64,000 nt of DNA from NCBI GenBank assembly GCA_023014335.1, contig JAECYW010000008.1:1674001-1738000 (forward strand), given 5' to 3'. Below, piece after piece: positions 45,830 to 57,475 of this stretch (the first letter of the stretch is position 1; each line of letters opens with the position of its first letter). Made by a program: the position numbers and the translations under genes. The notes beneath the pieces are model-generated. The model was not told the DNA's origin and ran no database searches. It was given only the letters and a program-made list of their open reading frames with translations. Origin of the DNA: Galerina marginata (Eukaryota; Basidiomycota; Agaricomycetes; Agaricales; Galerinaceae).

Positions 45830-46906
45830 TTAATTTGGTCCCAGCTTGCGATTCTCTTTTTGTTTTGCTCTTTTGTTCTTTTTGGCTTGGTCTCTCTCCT
45901 CAATGTTAATCTGACCTTCATCCTTCTTAGATGCTTCTGCCTCCTCCTCCTCATCTGGTATTTCCCTGCAATCTTCACATAAGCATTCAGCTCCATTCTC
46001 CTTGAAGTAGTCAACCCCATAGCAAAGCAAGATTTCTTCCTTGGCTTTGATATTCTTTGTTGCCATAATGGTAAAAGCATATGTGTTTCGAATAGCAATA
46101 AACTATCCGCATTTATTAATATTAAATACCTGTAAACAAGAATTGAAACTCACCTCAACATTATAAGAAACACAGCGATGGTTAATGAACCTAATAGGTC
46201 CAATCAAGAGTTTTTCTTCAAAGGAGCCATCATTGCGGTTGTGTTCATGAGGAGTGATTGTGGAGAGATCAGTGTACTTTTCAGCACGATCCTCTGGCAT
46301 TAAACCAAGGAGTTCTTGGATGTATTCTCCTTGTATGATGTCCTTGTTGGCATAGATTGCAAAACCTTTTTGTTTAGCATGGCCAAGAGGTTTGACCTTA
46401 AGATGCACTATGGCTGCTGGATTAATAATCAAACTGTAGGCGGTGATGCACCTGTGAGGCAATATTAATAGTATATAGATAGATAGATATCTTAAAACCC
46501 ACCAAAATAGAGTTTCCAAACTTTCTTTTTTCTTGTTTTCCCAGACAAGTGCAGGATAATGATGAAGAATACTAGTTGCAAGCTTTTTCACAGTGGCTAT
46601 ATATCCGTGTGGATCTTGAAAATTAAGGTTGTGCTTGACCTTTTCAAACATAGACCAGATCATAGAGTGACCAAAAGGTTCCATATTTGTATCAAAAGAG
46701 ATGGTTTGGATATTATGACTTCTGTTCTGGGATTTTTGCTTCTGTTGAGCAAAAAGAGCATTGACGATAAGAGGGTCGATATGTAGTATAGCCTGGGAAG
46801 GAAGAACAGAGAGGGACAAGTCATTTACAAGAGAGAACTGAATGGAATTTGCTGGATTCCAGGTAATAGCAGGATGAGAGGTAGAAGCAACTGCAGAGTC
46901 TGCCAT
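45830..46906 (-). CDS. SET-domain protein methyltransferase
   Basis: ATG at 46904-46906, MADSAVASTSHPAITWN. An unassigned N-terminal region is followed by a SET domain: KPLGHAKQKGFAIYANKDII, QGEYIQELLGLM, LIGPIRFINHRC, YNVE, then after an intron AFTIMATKNIKAKEEILLCYG and a short post-SET CLCEDC. The NH of INHRC and the terminal CYG tyrosine match the cofactor and active-site elements of the family; the usual NHSCxPN is altered to NHRCVSYN. Exons join across short introns near 46452-46500 and 46110-46155. The tail is acidic then lysine-rich (DEEEEAEASKKDEG) and stops at 45830. The likely substrate, histone or other, cannot be read from sequence. An array of about 30-base repeats lies just upstream. 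Confidence 0.75.
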
Positions 46907-46967
46907 TGGAGTGAGTGAAAGAAATTAAAGCTCATTGTAGTATTCTGGAATCTTATATAGACATACT

Positions 46968-47490
46968 CTCATAGGTTTAGGGCTGCGCGATACTAATTTC
47001 ATAGCTTTAAAGGCTGCGCGATACTAATCTCATAGGTTTAGGGCTGCGCCATACTAATTTCATAGCTTTAAAGGCTGCGCGATACTAATTTCATAGCTTT
47101 AAAGGCTGCGCGATACTAATTTCATAGCTTTAAAGGCTGCGCGATACTAATTTCATAGCTTTAAAGGCTGCGCAATATTACTTTCATAGCTTTAAAGGCT
47201 GCGCCATACTAATCTCATAGTTTTAATAGCTGTGCAATACTACTTTCATGGCTTTATAGGCTGTGCGGCACTACATGCATAGCTTTAAGACAGTGTGATG
47301 ATACTTAGATAGCTTTAATGACTGTGCAATGCTATGTATATGGCTTTAATGACTGCGCAATGCTATGTACATAGCTTTGATGACTGCGCAGTGCTATATG
47401 CGTAGGTTTAATGACTGCGCAATGCTATGTACATGGCTTTAATGACTGCGCAATGCTATGTACATGGCTTTAATGGCTGCGCAGCACAGC
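46968..47490. repeat. Tandem array of about 17 units of roughly 30 bases
   Basis: The unit is CATAGCTTTAAAGGCTGCGC followed by about ten bases (GATACTAATT). The first eight units are near-identical; the later ones drift to a second type (TTTAATGACTGCGCAATGCT). It begins 62 bases upstream of the SET gene start codon, so it occupies that promoter or 5' leader. Confidence 0.88.
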
Positions 47491-48135
47491 ACTATCCATC
47501 ATTTATTGTACTATTTTTGTCTTTCAACATCTTTATAAGCGACTGACCTGGGTGTGGATCAGTAGCGATTTCCGCAAGACTCTCCACATCTGCTTATATC
47601 AACCTATATTCTATATTTCTTTGCCTACCTCCTTTCTCTATCACACAGAATGGTCTTAATGACCTTCCATGCACCTGGTTTCCAGAGTTTAAAGGCTGAG
47701 GATGCAACTTTGTAAGTAAATTGGCGGTTATTTGTTACTTGTCTGATTCCTTTATCAGAAAACCTTGGAAACAGGGTGAACAGCATTTTCCACACCTGGT
47801 TTTCATAGGTTAAAAGTCCAAAGTAAGTAAATCCACTATCATCTATTATATCACTTGTCTGATTGTTTTCATAGAAACCTTTGGAAGGGGGTCTCCCCCA
47901 CAGATGAATCCCTTGCCTATCATCGGGCGAAGGAGATAGGGTAGAATAAATATATAGTCTGGGTTTTTGTAACTTAGTTATCTCACAGATGAATGGCTTG
48001 CCTATTATAAGAAAAAGAAGACAGAGAAGGTTAATGAATTGTATTCTTATACAGCCACATGTCTATAGCTTTTTATGTTTTTTATAGTAACAGACGTGTT
48101 TCTAAGACTTTACAATTTTTGAGTGGCTGTGCAAC
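47491..48135. other. Intergenic, no gene seen
   Basis: AT-rich sequence between the tandem array and the palindromes. A short frame near 47650 (MVLMTFHAPGFQSLKAED) is too short to support a gene. Words such as ACCTGGTTTCCAGAG and ACCTGGTTTTCATAG recur about 140 bases apart. Nothing else recognised. Confidence 0.5.
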
Positions 48136-48177
48136 CTAACCCTAAGAGGACCGACGCGTCGGTCCTCTTAGGGTTAG
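48136..48177. repeat. 42-base palindrome, copy 4, with GTGGCTGTG arms
   Basis: Identical 42-base core to copies 1-3, about 10 kb away. Here the core is enclosed by GAGTGGCTGTGC on the left and GCACAGCCACTC on the right, so stem pairing extends further with a three-base bulge (AAC). Confidence 0.9.
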
Positions 48178-48234
48178 CACAGCCACTCACCAAGCGGTAA
48201 AAAGTAACTTTATATTTTTTGGTGGCTGTGCAAC

Positions 48235-48266
48235 CTAACCCTAAGAGTCGGTCCTCTTAGGGTTAG
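48235..48266. repeat. Palindrome copy 5, deletion derivative
   Basis: Same sequence with ten central bases (GACCGACGCG) missing, which leaves CTAACCCTAAGAG and CGGTCCTCTTAGGGTTAG. It is preceded by GGTGGCTGTGCAAC, like copy 4. Central deletion is a common outcome of hairpin processing. Confidence 0.85.
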
Positions 48267-48441
48267 CTTTAAAAGTACTGTCCAAGCTATATGTTCATTT
48301 TGCTTGCAACTATAAATTGAATAACATTTTTTATATTGTAAGCAAATACCTAACAGTTTAATCGCAGTATTCAATCAGGTAATTCTACTCATTCCAGTAG
48401 TTATAGATTTCTTGATGACAGACCCGAACTTTCTGATACTT

Positions 48442-51400
48442 TCAAGCAGCTATATTGTTTTTCTTGGTTTCCGTTCTATGGTCGCCGTTGGAGACTCTGG
48501 GTGGCCTATCACCTCCACCATCACCACCTTGATCTCTTTGTCTAAGCTTCTGTTGACCACTATCTTGACGTCTTTTAATCGTAATATCTTCTGGCCTTAA
48601 AGGCAGTGTAGAAGGTAGCATAGTTCCATGCATAGTGGATCCACTGAATGACCTAAAAAAACAAATATTAGTCAGAGGGTCTAATCAGCTTAAAAATCAA
48701 TACCATAAAGAGTTTGTCCTAGCCACCACATATTTCCGATAGTCACCGTAAATAAAAGAGTACTCCTTAAGGTCCTTTCGAGCTTGAAGCTGATATTGAG
48801 AACAAATTCCAGGAACAGTGTCGTTGTCCTTATGAAGGGGTGCAGTATAGTTGTTGCAGTGATATGTGGTGGCCCCTGAAGTGCCTAGTCTGTCCCCTTC
48901 ATTGCTTGCCTTATCAAGAGCTTTGAAATGATCAAAAGAAAATATTCTAGCAGCTTCCGAAAGAATCATAGAGGTCTAAAAGAAAGGATATATGATCAGA
49001 GCCAAACACTTCAAATTAAAATAAGAGCAAAACCTCGGCATTGTTGAATAGTATATTAATTCCTTCACAATCCAAAGCCTCCATTCCTGGATACATAACA
49101 TATGCATCTCCAGGAAGCCCTCCCATAGGAATTCGAGAACCTCTTGGAACCATAGTTCCTTGAGAATAAAATTCAAACTGAGATCCACGCTTGAGGCTTT
49201 TAAGATTGAGCTCTCGAAGACCTTCATGATTAGATAAAAGAATCTTGAAGATCTCATCTGGAAAAGGGTTATAGACCCAAAAATCCAGCTGTAATGCAAT
49301 AAGATAGATAATTATTTGATTAAAAAAGACGTTATACCATTTTTGTAGGATTTTTCTGGTCATAAAACCTGAAAACTTGAGAGCCGCATCTTTGAATGAC
49401 TTCTTCATCGTACATAATCTCTTCCAGTTGTAACCTGCTATCAGAAGGATGCAGAATAGTGGGTTTCTGGCCACTTTTAAGGTTATTGCCCTACCAGAAT
49501 AATCAGTAAGATTTCAAGACAATTAAAGTAATAAAGCAGACTGGAATGGCTTCAATCTGATCCTTTTTATCTGCAAAAGAAACCCCAATGCCAGCCAGAG
49601 AAAGGTCCAACTTGTTATCTGTAGAGACATATATATTTCTTCGGCACTTTTTGTCGACATCCAAATCTTTACATTTTTGACAAGTAGCTTTGGCAGTCTG
49701 GAATAATATCAGTATCATATTAAAATTTTGAAAATTAAACCTACCGGACGTCCTTGAAGTATTTTATTGCCTAGTTCTTTCTTAATATCCCGAAAGATAT
49801 CACTCCTACGCAATATGGTTTCTAGAGCAGGATTGTTATAATAATCGATAGCTCCACTCTTGATCTGTTGTTTGAGTTCACGCATAAGATCAGAATATAG
49901 CCAATGGATCATTTGGTCTTCTTTCAATCCGTTAAGCTATGAAAAGTTTAAACCGGTTTAAGAATTAAATAAAATAAATAAAGATGCACATCATAGATAT
50001 ACTTGGCCTTGGTTTCTGATTGGTTTGCTTCATTTATGGCAAAGGCTAGCCACTGTTTGTAGGCTATCAAGAAGTTGTCCCGATTCAAAAGAAAATAGAT
50101 AGAAGAGGGATAACTTTGTCGAGGAATCACGTCGGGATTTTTTTTGAGAAATTGTAGTACCTCGCTGGCTGTTAACTTTCTGGAGCCCTTCACCTACGAT
50201 TTGTTAGATGTTATATTTTTATAGAGAACAACATGACTAACTGTAAACTCCGGAATTTTATCCATAGGCGTCCAAGTGAGGGTTTCTTCTTTAGGTATCC
50301 AAGAATATAGAATCAAACTTAATGACTCAATAATCTTGTTTTTCCTTATAAGAGAGACTGCAAAAGGAGCCTTGCAGTGGAAAAGCATATAACGGCTGCT
50401 CCAAAGTTCAACACTTTTCGGTAATTCCGAGTCCTAAAGATACCAGTTAATCAGTTATTAAATTAAGGAAGATATTTTACCTTAATAGCCTTCTGCCATC
50501 CTGGAAGGGAATAGATGCTACGCTTGACTTTCCGTATCTCTCTTAAGACTCCAAGAACCTTCTGATATTGTTCTTCATTGGATTCTTTGGATAAAGCAAG
50601 GTCCTGAGGTTTTATAAGATCAATAACATCCAGGAAAATTTTAAATTAATACTTACTTTTCTAAGAGAGTAAGCTTCATCCAGTAAAGTCTTCCAGCTTC
50701 GACCTTTCATTTCCCAAAAGCTTGGATTGGCTTCTAGGATTTGATTCCATTGCGAAAGGTTGTTGGAAAGAATAGGCATCTTGTCAAAAGCCTCAAAAGT
50801 AGTAGAAGATACGGAGGGGTTGACAGAAGTAGGGATTTGAGCTTTATTTATAGATTTTCGGGGCTGTTTTTGACGCTTTTGAGGCGGTGACTGAGGATCA
50901 AAAGGAACAGACCCAGATTCAATATCTTCATAGTCGGAATCCTCATTCTCTTCCTCTCCAGAGTCTGAAATAAATTCCTTGGAGTCTACAAAGTCATGCC
51001 GGGTAATGTCTTCCAAGAAGTTCAGCTGATGGTGTTGAGGTTCATTGGTTCCAAACTAGCAGAATTTAAAGATGATACCTTAAGTGGACTGTAAAAATCC
51101 TTACCTGCCTCTTATCCAAGAGGTGTTGAAGTTGGTCTAGATATTCTATAGCAACCTCTGGATGGTACTTCTGCAAAAATTGGTTTCCAACAAAAAATTG
51201 CAAGAGTTCAGAGTCTGAGAGGTTCTTTACTTCCATAGAAATGCTCCTCCTGAGCCAGGTTTTAATAGATGGAATCTTAGATCATTTAGAATCTTCTCTG
51301 TGGCCTATATAGAGTTCAGCAGGGTACTTACAAATTTGGCTTGATCAGCCACAATCTTGGACAGCATTTTCTGCTCCCACAAGACACTGGTAACCTTATC

Positions 51401-51496
51401 AATTGGTTTCCCCTCTAGCTCTGCAAAAGAGGCTGTCAAAAGGTTACCAAGTTCTAAAGAAGAAATAGGGAGAAGAACAGGAGTGTGGCTGGACAT
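48442..51496 (-). CDS. TET/JBP-like 2-oxoglutarate/Fe(II) dioxygenase
   Basis: A multi-exon gene of roughly 830 residues. It starts MSSHTPVLLPISSLELGNLL at 51496; an acidic and serine-rich part (SDSGEEENEDSDYEDI) is followed by KGSRKLTASEVLQFLKKNPD and a cysteine cluster (TCQKCKDLDVDKKC). The catalytic double-stranded beta-helix region reads SDSRLQLEEIMYDEEVI, RCGSQVFRFYDQK, YHCNNYTAPLHKDND and FSGSTMHGTMLPS. The iron-binding HxD is encoded at 48826-48834 and the distal histidine is in TMHGTMLP. This pattern matches fungal TET/JBP enzymes, which oxidise 5-methylcytosine or thymine in DNA. The tail is glutamine/arginine/glycine-rich and ends at 48442. The substrate is inferred from the family. 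Exon edges are by eye. Confidence 0.7.
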
Positions 51497-53583
51497 GATG
51501 AAGGTTGATAACAGGAAGACTAACATCTAGATGTCACAAGACTTCTTAAAAAGGCGTCACAAGCTATCAGAGCTAACCTAGAGGCTGTAACTACTAAAAT
51601 CGCAGTTCCAAACCTTAGTAGCATACTTATATATGATTTACCCAGGATCAATCAAGCAATACAGGTTACAATAGAGACCTTGAGAGAATAGAGAAAATTA
51701 ATATACTTTAGTATTATAAGGTCAATTAAAGTTAGCTAAAGAGTCATGAGTTGAGACAAAGCCAGGCCAGATTAGTACGAGGCAAGATTGGCGGTGAAGT
51801 GAATCAAAGCGGCGACAGCGGTGCAGGGAGGTTGGGGATAGATAGGTTGGGGGTTGAAGGGGAGGATAGTTGGGTATCGGAAAAGGAAAGCACAGGAGCA
51901 GTTTGCGACAGCGGCGACGATGGCGTTAAGAGAATTGAGAGGCGAGGAGAGGGGAGGAGCTGAGAGGCGAAGCAAGAGGAGAGGCGACGCCCCACGCCGC
52001 AGTAGACGAATACAGTCGCGGATGACCAGAACGACGAGGAAGGCGCAGGATATGGAAGAGGCGTGACGACGAGGAGACGGAGGGTGAGTATGAGGGATTG
52101 AGGTGCTCGCATTCGGGTCGTGAGTTCTCCCGTTCCTCCTCCTCCTCTGTCCTCATGCCTCCCTCTCCCCTCCTCAGCCCAGGCCCGAGTTTCCGTCGTG
52201 AGCAGGCGCAGGCGTGTTCGTGTTCGTGCTCGTCGGCCTTGCTCCCGCGGCTGTTCGTTGAGTGGATGGAACAGCGCAGGCTCAACTGCCAGGATTAGTC
52301 GAGGCCACCGTCGGTAGTCCAGTGCCCGACTTTCCCGACTTCCCAGCTCCCAGCTCTTGCCCCCGGCTTTCCAACTCCAGCGGCTTGTTTCAACCGCCCT
52401 GTGATTCGCGCGGGCTGCTCGTTTCTGGGTGACGGTTTACGCTGTGGCGTGAGGTGTAAGTACCCAACCGCCGCGGGAGGGAATTCGTTGAGGTCGGAGG
52501 CTGTACAAAAGGAGCGAGGGAGGCCTACGTGCCGCGGGAGAGGTATTGAGCTGGGGAAGACAGACCCCCCAGCACCAGGCACTTGCTCCCGCGGCGTTGT
52601 GGTAAACAGGGGGAGCGGACGAGGTAGGCGAAACCTTGGTGACGTGAGCCCGCCTGCGTCAATGGTGACGAGCCGAGGCACGACGCGAGAGGGGTGCCAC
52701 GGAGGAGGCAGCGGACGAGACGAAAGTCAAGCCCTGTCAGCCACCGTAGCCTGGCGTAGACGGAGGGAGTGGATGGAGGCGAGGCAATGTCCACCGCACT
52801 GCCGACGTGGCAAGCGAAGGGTGACGGAACCGACCGGAGGAGACACGAGATCGAGAGGCGGCCAAAGGGGCGGCGGATTGAGGACCACGTAGCCCGGAGG
52901 CGGGAGGCGGGAGGCGTGAGGCATCACTGCAAAACACAAAGCACATCAACAAGAGTTCAAAGAACAAACAAAAACAAAAGGGCTTACAGGGTGGAAGATG
53001 CGAGGAGTCTCCTGAGGCGCCGTGGCTCGGCGACGACCTCCACCAACGTCGATACAGCTATCGTCGTCGACCACCGCCTGCGCCCATCATTTCCTCAAAT
53101 CACGGCAGGGGGGAAACCAGACGAACTTGCTCCCGCGGCTGTGGTGGTAGACAGCGACAGCAGTTGGCGATGAAGGCTGAGGCGATGGGGGGCTGAGGCG
53201 AGGAGACACGGGCGGCGAAACTTTGATGACGCAAGCCGGCTGAGTCGACCGTGGTGGTTGGTGAGTGGTCGTGTGCGGGGAGCGGAGACGGAGCGGATCG
53301 AGGCGAGGCGGTGGTCGGGCAACGGTCGGGCACTACGTCAGCGTCGATGATGACTACCGACACGCGACGCGAGGGCGGTGCGGGGGAGGAGCTTGCGGAC
53401 GAGAAAAACCTCCAGCCACCAAAGCCAGGGTGGAGAGAGCCGATCGAGGTGAGGGAAAGTCCATCACACAACGCCGACGTGCGGCAGGCAAGGCGTGAAG
53501 GAGCCGAGAGCAGATCCTCGTTCTGGAGGTGGCGAGTGAGGCGGCGGATCGAGGGACACGTACTTGACGTGGATCGCGTGTGC
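51497..53583. other. GC-rich block A, diverged direct repeats
   Basis: 51740-53583 is GC-rich with overlapping arginine- and serine-rich frames on all strands, none with domains. A diverged direct repeat of about 540 bases is visible: CTTGCTCCCGCGGCGTTGTG at about 52582 and CTTGCTCCCGCGGCTGTGGT at about 53127. Each is followed by GGCGAAAC, a TGACG/AGCC word and CGAGGCGAGGC at comparable spacing, with a partial third copy near 52240. The right edge of the first unit ends GAGGCATCACTG (about 52918), similar to the hAT end words at 17411 and 21716. I see no gene. Confidence 0.5.
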
Positions 53584-53595
53584 GCTGAGGGGTTG

Positions 53596-53628
<33 letters not shown>

Positions 53629-55510
53629 ACAATTTATATACCGGTGCGCGAAAGCAGTCCGGTCGCCTAACTACTACAAATCCCAGGTCGAAAGCGCGCA
53701 GTAACCTACTAATCCCCGAACCAGACCCAAACCCATCCACTTCTTCCGAATCCTTCCAACGGCGTCCTTTGTGCGCCAGGCCTTTGCTAGGGGGGACGGA
53801 CCACCTAACCGCCCAGTCCCGAGGGAGGGACGGCCCCCATCGCTACGCCAATACCACGTTTGGGCGAACCGAAGCCCGCCCGCACATCTCCTGGCAGCCG
53901 CAGCTGCTGCACTCTCTCCGCCTTCCAAACCCGACGTCCGCTTCCAGACCCGAACCCAACCCGAGAACCCTCGCCCACCCGCGCTTTGACGACCCGAAAC
54001 CCATACCAGCCATGTACCAAAGGCAGATTGTGAGGTTAAGGCACCCAACCGATCGCGAGAACGAATGAACGAACCGCGACCGCACAAGCCAAAAATGTCG
54101 CTAACGCTCAAGATGCGGGCGACTCTGTAACCACCGGTCGTAGCGAATGCAACCGGGTACGAGGAGTGAAGAACGCGCGGGCACGACGACCCCGTCCTTG
54201 GCCTGTCAACCTCTGCCGACTTGGGGATTGGACTTCCCTCGCCTGCAGCAACCCGAAGCGGGTATCAAGGCCTCTCTGGGCGAAGAGAACCGCGCGGACA
54301 CAGCTTATCCTATGCCTGCGGCGGGACGTTCGAAGGAGAATGCGGTGGGATTCTCCAACAAGAATTCCAAAAGACCATGTAACCGGTCCGTTGGAGCAGG
54401 TCTCTCGTAGCCTGGGCAGTACGAGAGGATGTGCGAGCGGGTCTCGCGAGGAGCTCCGCAACGGGGACAGCCGTGAGGCTCTTGTATGTTAAACCGGCGG
54501 TAGTACGCACCGATTGGCGCATGATTCAGTATACACCTGCACAAGCGCGCAAAGGAAGTGTTGTCACCTCCTGCTTTGCGAATCCATGGACCACCCTTGC
54601 GAGTATCCGGGGTAATAGTAACGACCTTCTTGCCCAGCTTGCGAAGCTGGAGGAAGTCGCGACCGAGATCTTGCGGACGATCCGTTGCAGCCTTAGCCCA
54701 ACGACGCGCCGCGGTGGCGTCCGCCTCCGAACGGAGGCGGTCGAGAGTGACCCGTGAACCGTGGTCCACAGGTCGGTGGATGGAGCCAGCAGCATGCTTG
54801 TGCGCCTCATGTTGCATACCCCACTTGAGTTTAGAGGGGACGTGGTGGAAAGATAGCCAGCGCAGCGGATCGCCCGCCAGCCAGGTCTCGATGAGTTTGC
54901 AAGCGCGCAGGGAGTGAGCCTGCGACGAATGCAAGGAAGGGTCAAGGGCTCGTTTCGCGGCCGCGATCGAGTCCGTAAAAATAGCGATGTGCTCACAAGC
55001 GCGCTGGGTGGCGAGCTCGAGAGCACGGACAACAGCCGACAGCTCCGCATCGGGCGCGGTAGCACGGCCTACAAGCCACCTGAAGCGATTAACTTCGGCG
55101 CCTTGTGAGTAAAGGACCCCTGCTGCAACAGCCTGAGTAGCCTTTTTGGAGGCGGGGTTAGTGAAAACACTAGCGTCCACCCCGACACATAACCCCCACG
55201 TATCGGACATAAAAAGTTCCGAAATGAAGTCGAGGTAGAGAATACGATCACCCTTCTCCAACGGAGAAAGGGAGTCGTCAAAGTGAATGCGTGACCAGTA
55301 AGTGTCGCGCAGACGACGGCCTGGCTGAGCAAGGGGATGTGAAGGATCCAAATGCTCAGTCAGCTCGGGGAGCCTCTTGACGATGTCCATGACGGGCCCC
55401 TTCGTGGCGAGCCGTTGCCGGCGCGTCAGCGAATGAGCCGAGAGGGGGTGAGGCTTAGCCTTGCCCAACATATGCCCGATCAAGAATGACCGAACGGGGC
55501 TGAGGGGTTG
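53584..55510 (-). mobile_element. 5'-truncated LINE (non-LTR retrotransposon)
   Basis: On the minus strand the element runs from about 55498 to a 27-base poly-A tail (poly-T at 53596-53622). It is flanked by an exact 12-base duplication GCTGAGGGGTTG (53584-53595 and 55499-55510). It retains the RNase H and terminal zinc knuckle of the ORF but no reverse transcriptase, the usual result of incomplete target-primed reverse transcription. About 680 bases of 3' untranslated sequence precede the tail. Confidence 0.9.
54305..55483 (-). CDS. LINE ORF2 C-terminal fragment: RNase H and zinc knuckle
   Basis: An intact 392-residue frame. The RNase H domain has the acidic residues in GLCVGVDASVF, APDAELSAVVRALEL and IAIFTDSIAAAKRAL, then HHVPSKLKWGMQHEAHKHA. 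Near the C-terminus is a CCHC knuckle CPRCGAPRETRSHILSYC, as in the zf-RVT of Tad- and I-like elements. The upstream reverse transcriptase and endonuclease are missing, so this first Met is internal to the original protein. The frame itself has no lesions, suggesting a fairly recent insertion. Confidence 0.85.
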   Translation of the reverse strand: MIGHMLGKAKPHPLSAHSLTRRQRLATKGPVMDIVKRLPELTEHLDPSHPLAQPGRRLRDTYWSRIHFDDSLSPLEKGDRILYLDFISELFMSDTWGLCVGVDASVFTNPASKKATQAVAAGVLYSQGAEVNRFRWLVGRATAPDAELSAVVRALELATQRACEHIAIFTDSIAAAKRALDPSLHSSQAHSLRACKLIETWLAGDPLRWLSFHHVPSKLKWGMQHEAHKHAAGSIHRPVDHGSRVTLDRLRSEADATAARRWAKAATDRPQDLGRDFLQLRKLGKKVVTITPDTRKGGPWIRKAGGDNTSFARLCRCILNHAPIGAYYRRFNIQEPHGCPRCGAPRETRSHILSYCPGYERPAPTDRLHGLLEFLLENPTAFSFERPAAGIG

Positions 55511-57475
55511 TTAAATCAACCCAAAAAGTAAGTAAAAAATGAATAAAAACTTACTTGTTGAAGGGTTGAGGCGCAGGAACCGCGAAGAGCAGCAGAGGCG
55601 ACATCGGATGGCCATCACAGCCAGAGCCTTACGCCTCTGAGTCGCCTTCGCGGACAGAAAAGCCAAGAAGATAAAAAAAAAAAGAAGAAATTTAATAAAG
55701 AGAAAAAACGTGGCACCCCCCCCAGTGGGGGATGCGCTATCGGCCTATCCGGGCGGATTCGCTGGAGGAGAGAAAAACGGAGGCGAAGGTTTCAAGCCAA
55801 CGCCTCGAGGAGAGAGGAAAGAAGGAGGGAGGCGATGACTTTAAGTCAACGCGGACTGTCACGCGACACGTAACATCAGGTGACGTTCAACACGCACCTG
55901 ACTTTCAAAGTCGTACGACTTTGTTTCTCCCAGGGCTTCCCTCCCCCTTGACTCTTGCCTTTATCCGTCACCACCGCCTCTCACCACCGCCTCTCACCAC
56001 CCCCTCCACCTTCCTACATCCATCGCGTCCGATGCCGCCTACCGGCTGTGCCACGTCACCGCGATAGCATGGCCCCAGCGGCTCCCGTGTGGCTCAGCCA
56101 TCATACCGACACGGACCGGCAACGACGACTACGAAAACGGGGGGGGGGAGAGGAATGGCAGCCCGAGGTGGAGACAACGGCGACAGGTAAGCACACCCCC
56201 CGCGTCATCCCCGCCATCGCTCCGCTAACCAATGGTCAGGTTGATCGTCATTGCTGCCACGTCGACGACGACGCACACCTCACGGTCGGCCCTTCCTCCT
56301 TCCTCCAGATAGCGCTGCTGCTGCACCTGCCGCGGATGCCTAATCCCATCAACGCCGTGACGTGTCACGCGTTGACTCTTTGCTTCGCCCATCACCTCCA
56401 CCTCTCACCACCGCCTGCACCTTCCACCCCTTCCTCCATCGCCGTCGATGCCGCCCACCACTGAAGCCACGTCACCACGGTAGCAGGGCCCCAGCGGTTC
56501 CCGCGTCTCCCAGCCAGCCGATCGACGCGAACTCCCGACGACGACCACGAAAACGGACGCAGCAACACGAACCGCCTTCGGTGTGCGTACCACGGCAGGC
56601 GTAGGGGCAATGAAACGGCGGCAAGAGGTTAGGAGATGGCAGCAGTGGCGAGGAAACGGTAGCAGGTAAGCCCACCCACCACATCTTCCCCTCCCCACCG
56701 CGCTAACCCACCAACAGGTCGCGTAGGGAGCCCATTCCTGCCACGCCGACGACGACGGGCAACAATTAGCCTAAACGCCCGTCGTTTTGCAATGCAGTAC
56801 CCGCCCCCGCTTCGCCTGCTACGTTACGGCAACGACGGGCATTCGCAACCCCGTCATGGCCTTCTCGCATGCCGTCCGAACGCCGACGCACTCGCATTCG
56901 GGAGCTCGACGCCAGTGCGTCGACCCTCCCGCGGCTCACCCCCCATCGTTCCGTACCCGCGAATCCCCGCCTCACCCACGCACTCGCATTTCGAGACTCG
57001 ACGCCTGTGCATCGAGCCTCATGCGGCTTCGCCCTTCCCGGTGTATCGTACCCGCGCTGCCGATTCGCGACTATGCCATCTTGCGACGCGGTGCCGGCCA
57101 CCCCCCTGCCATATCACGGCTAGCAGACACGCCAGCGGGAACTCTGATGGTGCCCATTCGCGACGGCTGGGATCCAGCCCCACGCACTCGCATTCGGGGA
57201 TGCAATCCCTGTGCGTCAAGTCTCCCGCGGCCCCGCCCTCCGCCCTTATTTCGTATTGCGGGGCTCATTCGCGATCGCCACGCCCACACACCCGCATTCG
57301 GAGAACAGGCGGTGGTGCGTCAAGCCTCCGCGACCTCCCCCTCCTCGTATTCCACTTCCACTCGCGAAGCACGATCGCGACTGCAGCAGCCCACCCCCCA
57401 TGCGCTTGTATTCGAGAAGCTGAGGCCTGTGCGTCGCAGTTCCCGCGACGTCCTCATCACCGTCAATTAAAGTAG
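55511..57475. other. GC-rich block B, diverged direct repeats
   Basis: This continues the GC-rich block split by the LINE. 55965-56140 and about 56390-56560 are diverged direct copies (CCACCGCCTCTCACC, TCCATCGC..TCGATGCCGCC, CACGTCACC, GGCCCCAGCGG, CGACGACNACGAAAACGG). Long open frames in several registers are compositional; none shows a domain. No gene supported. Confidence 0.5.
56880..57460. repeat. Diverged minisatellite, about five units
   Basis: Related units of roughly 100-150 bases repeat the words ACGCACTCGCATTCGGG, a GACGCC-type word, GTGCGTC and CTCCCGCGG. Copies begin near 56887, 56980, 57180, 57285 and 57405. Spacing and identity vary, so the array is old. Confidence 0.6.

Noticed and set aside
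49016..49474. Reading frame with CILLIAGYNWKRLC in the TET/JBP gene
   Set aside because: The neighbouring frame (SDSRLQLEEIMYDEEVI, RCGSQVFRFYDQK) fits the family and the flanking exons far better.
51751..53670. Long frames in GC-rich block A
   Set aside because: Overlapping in all six frames, low complexity and repeat-derived; not supported as genes.
56787..57475. Two overlapping 227-residue plus-strand frames
   Set aside because: Both read the same GC-rich minisatellite in different registers; neither has a domain.
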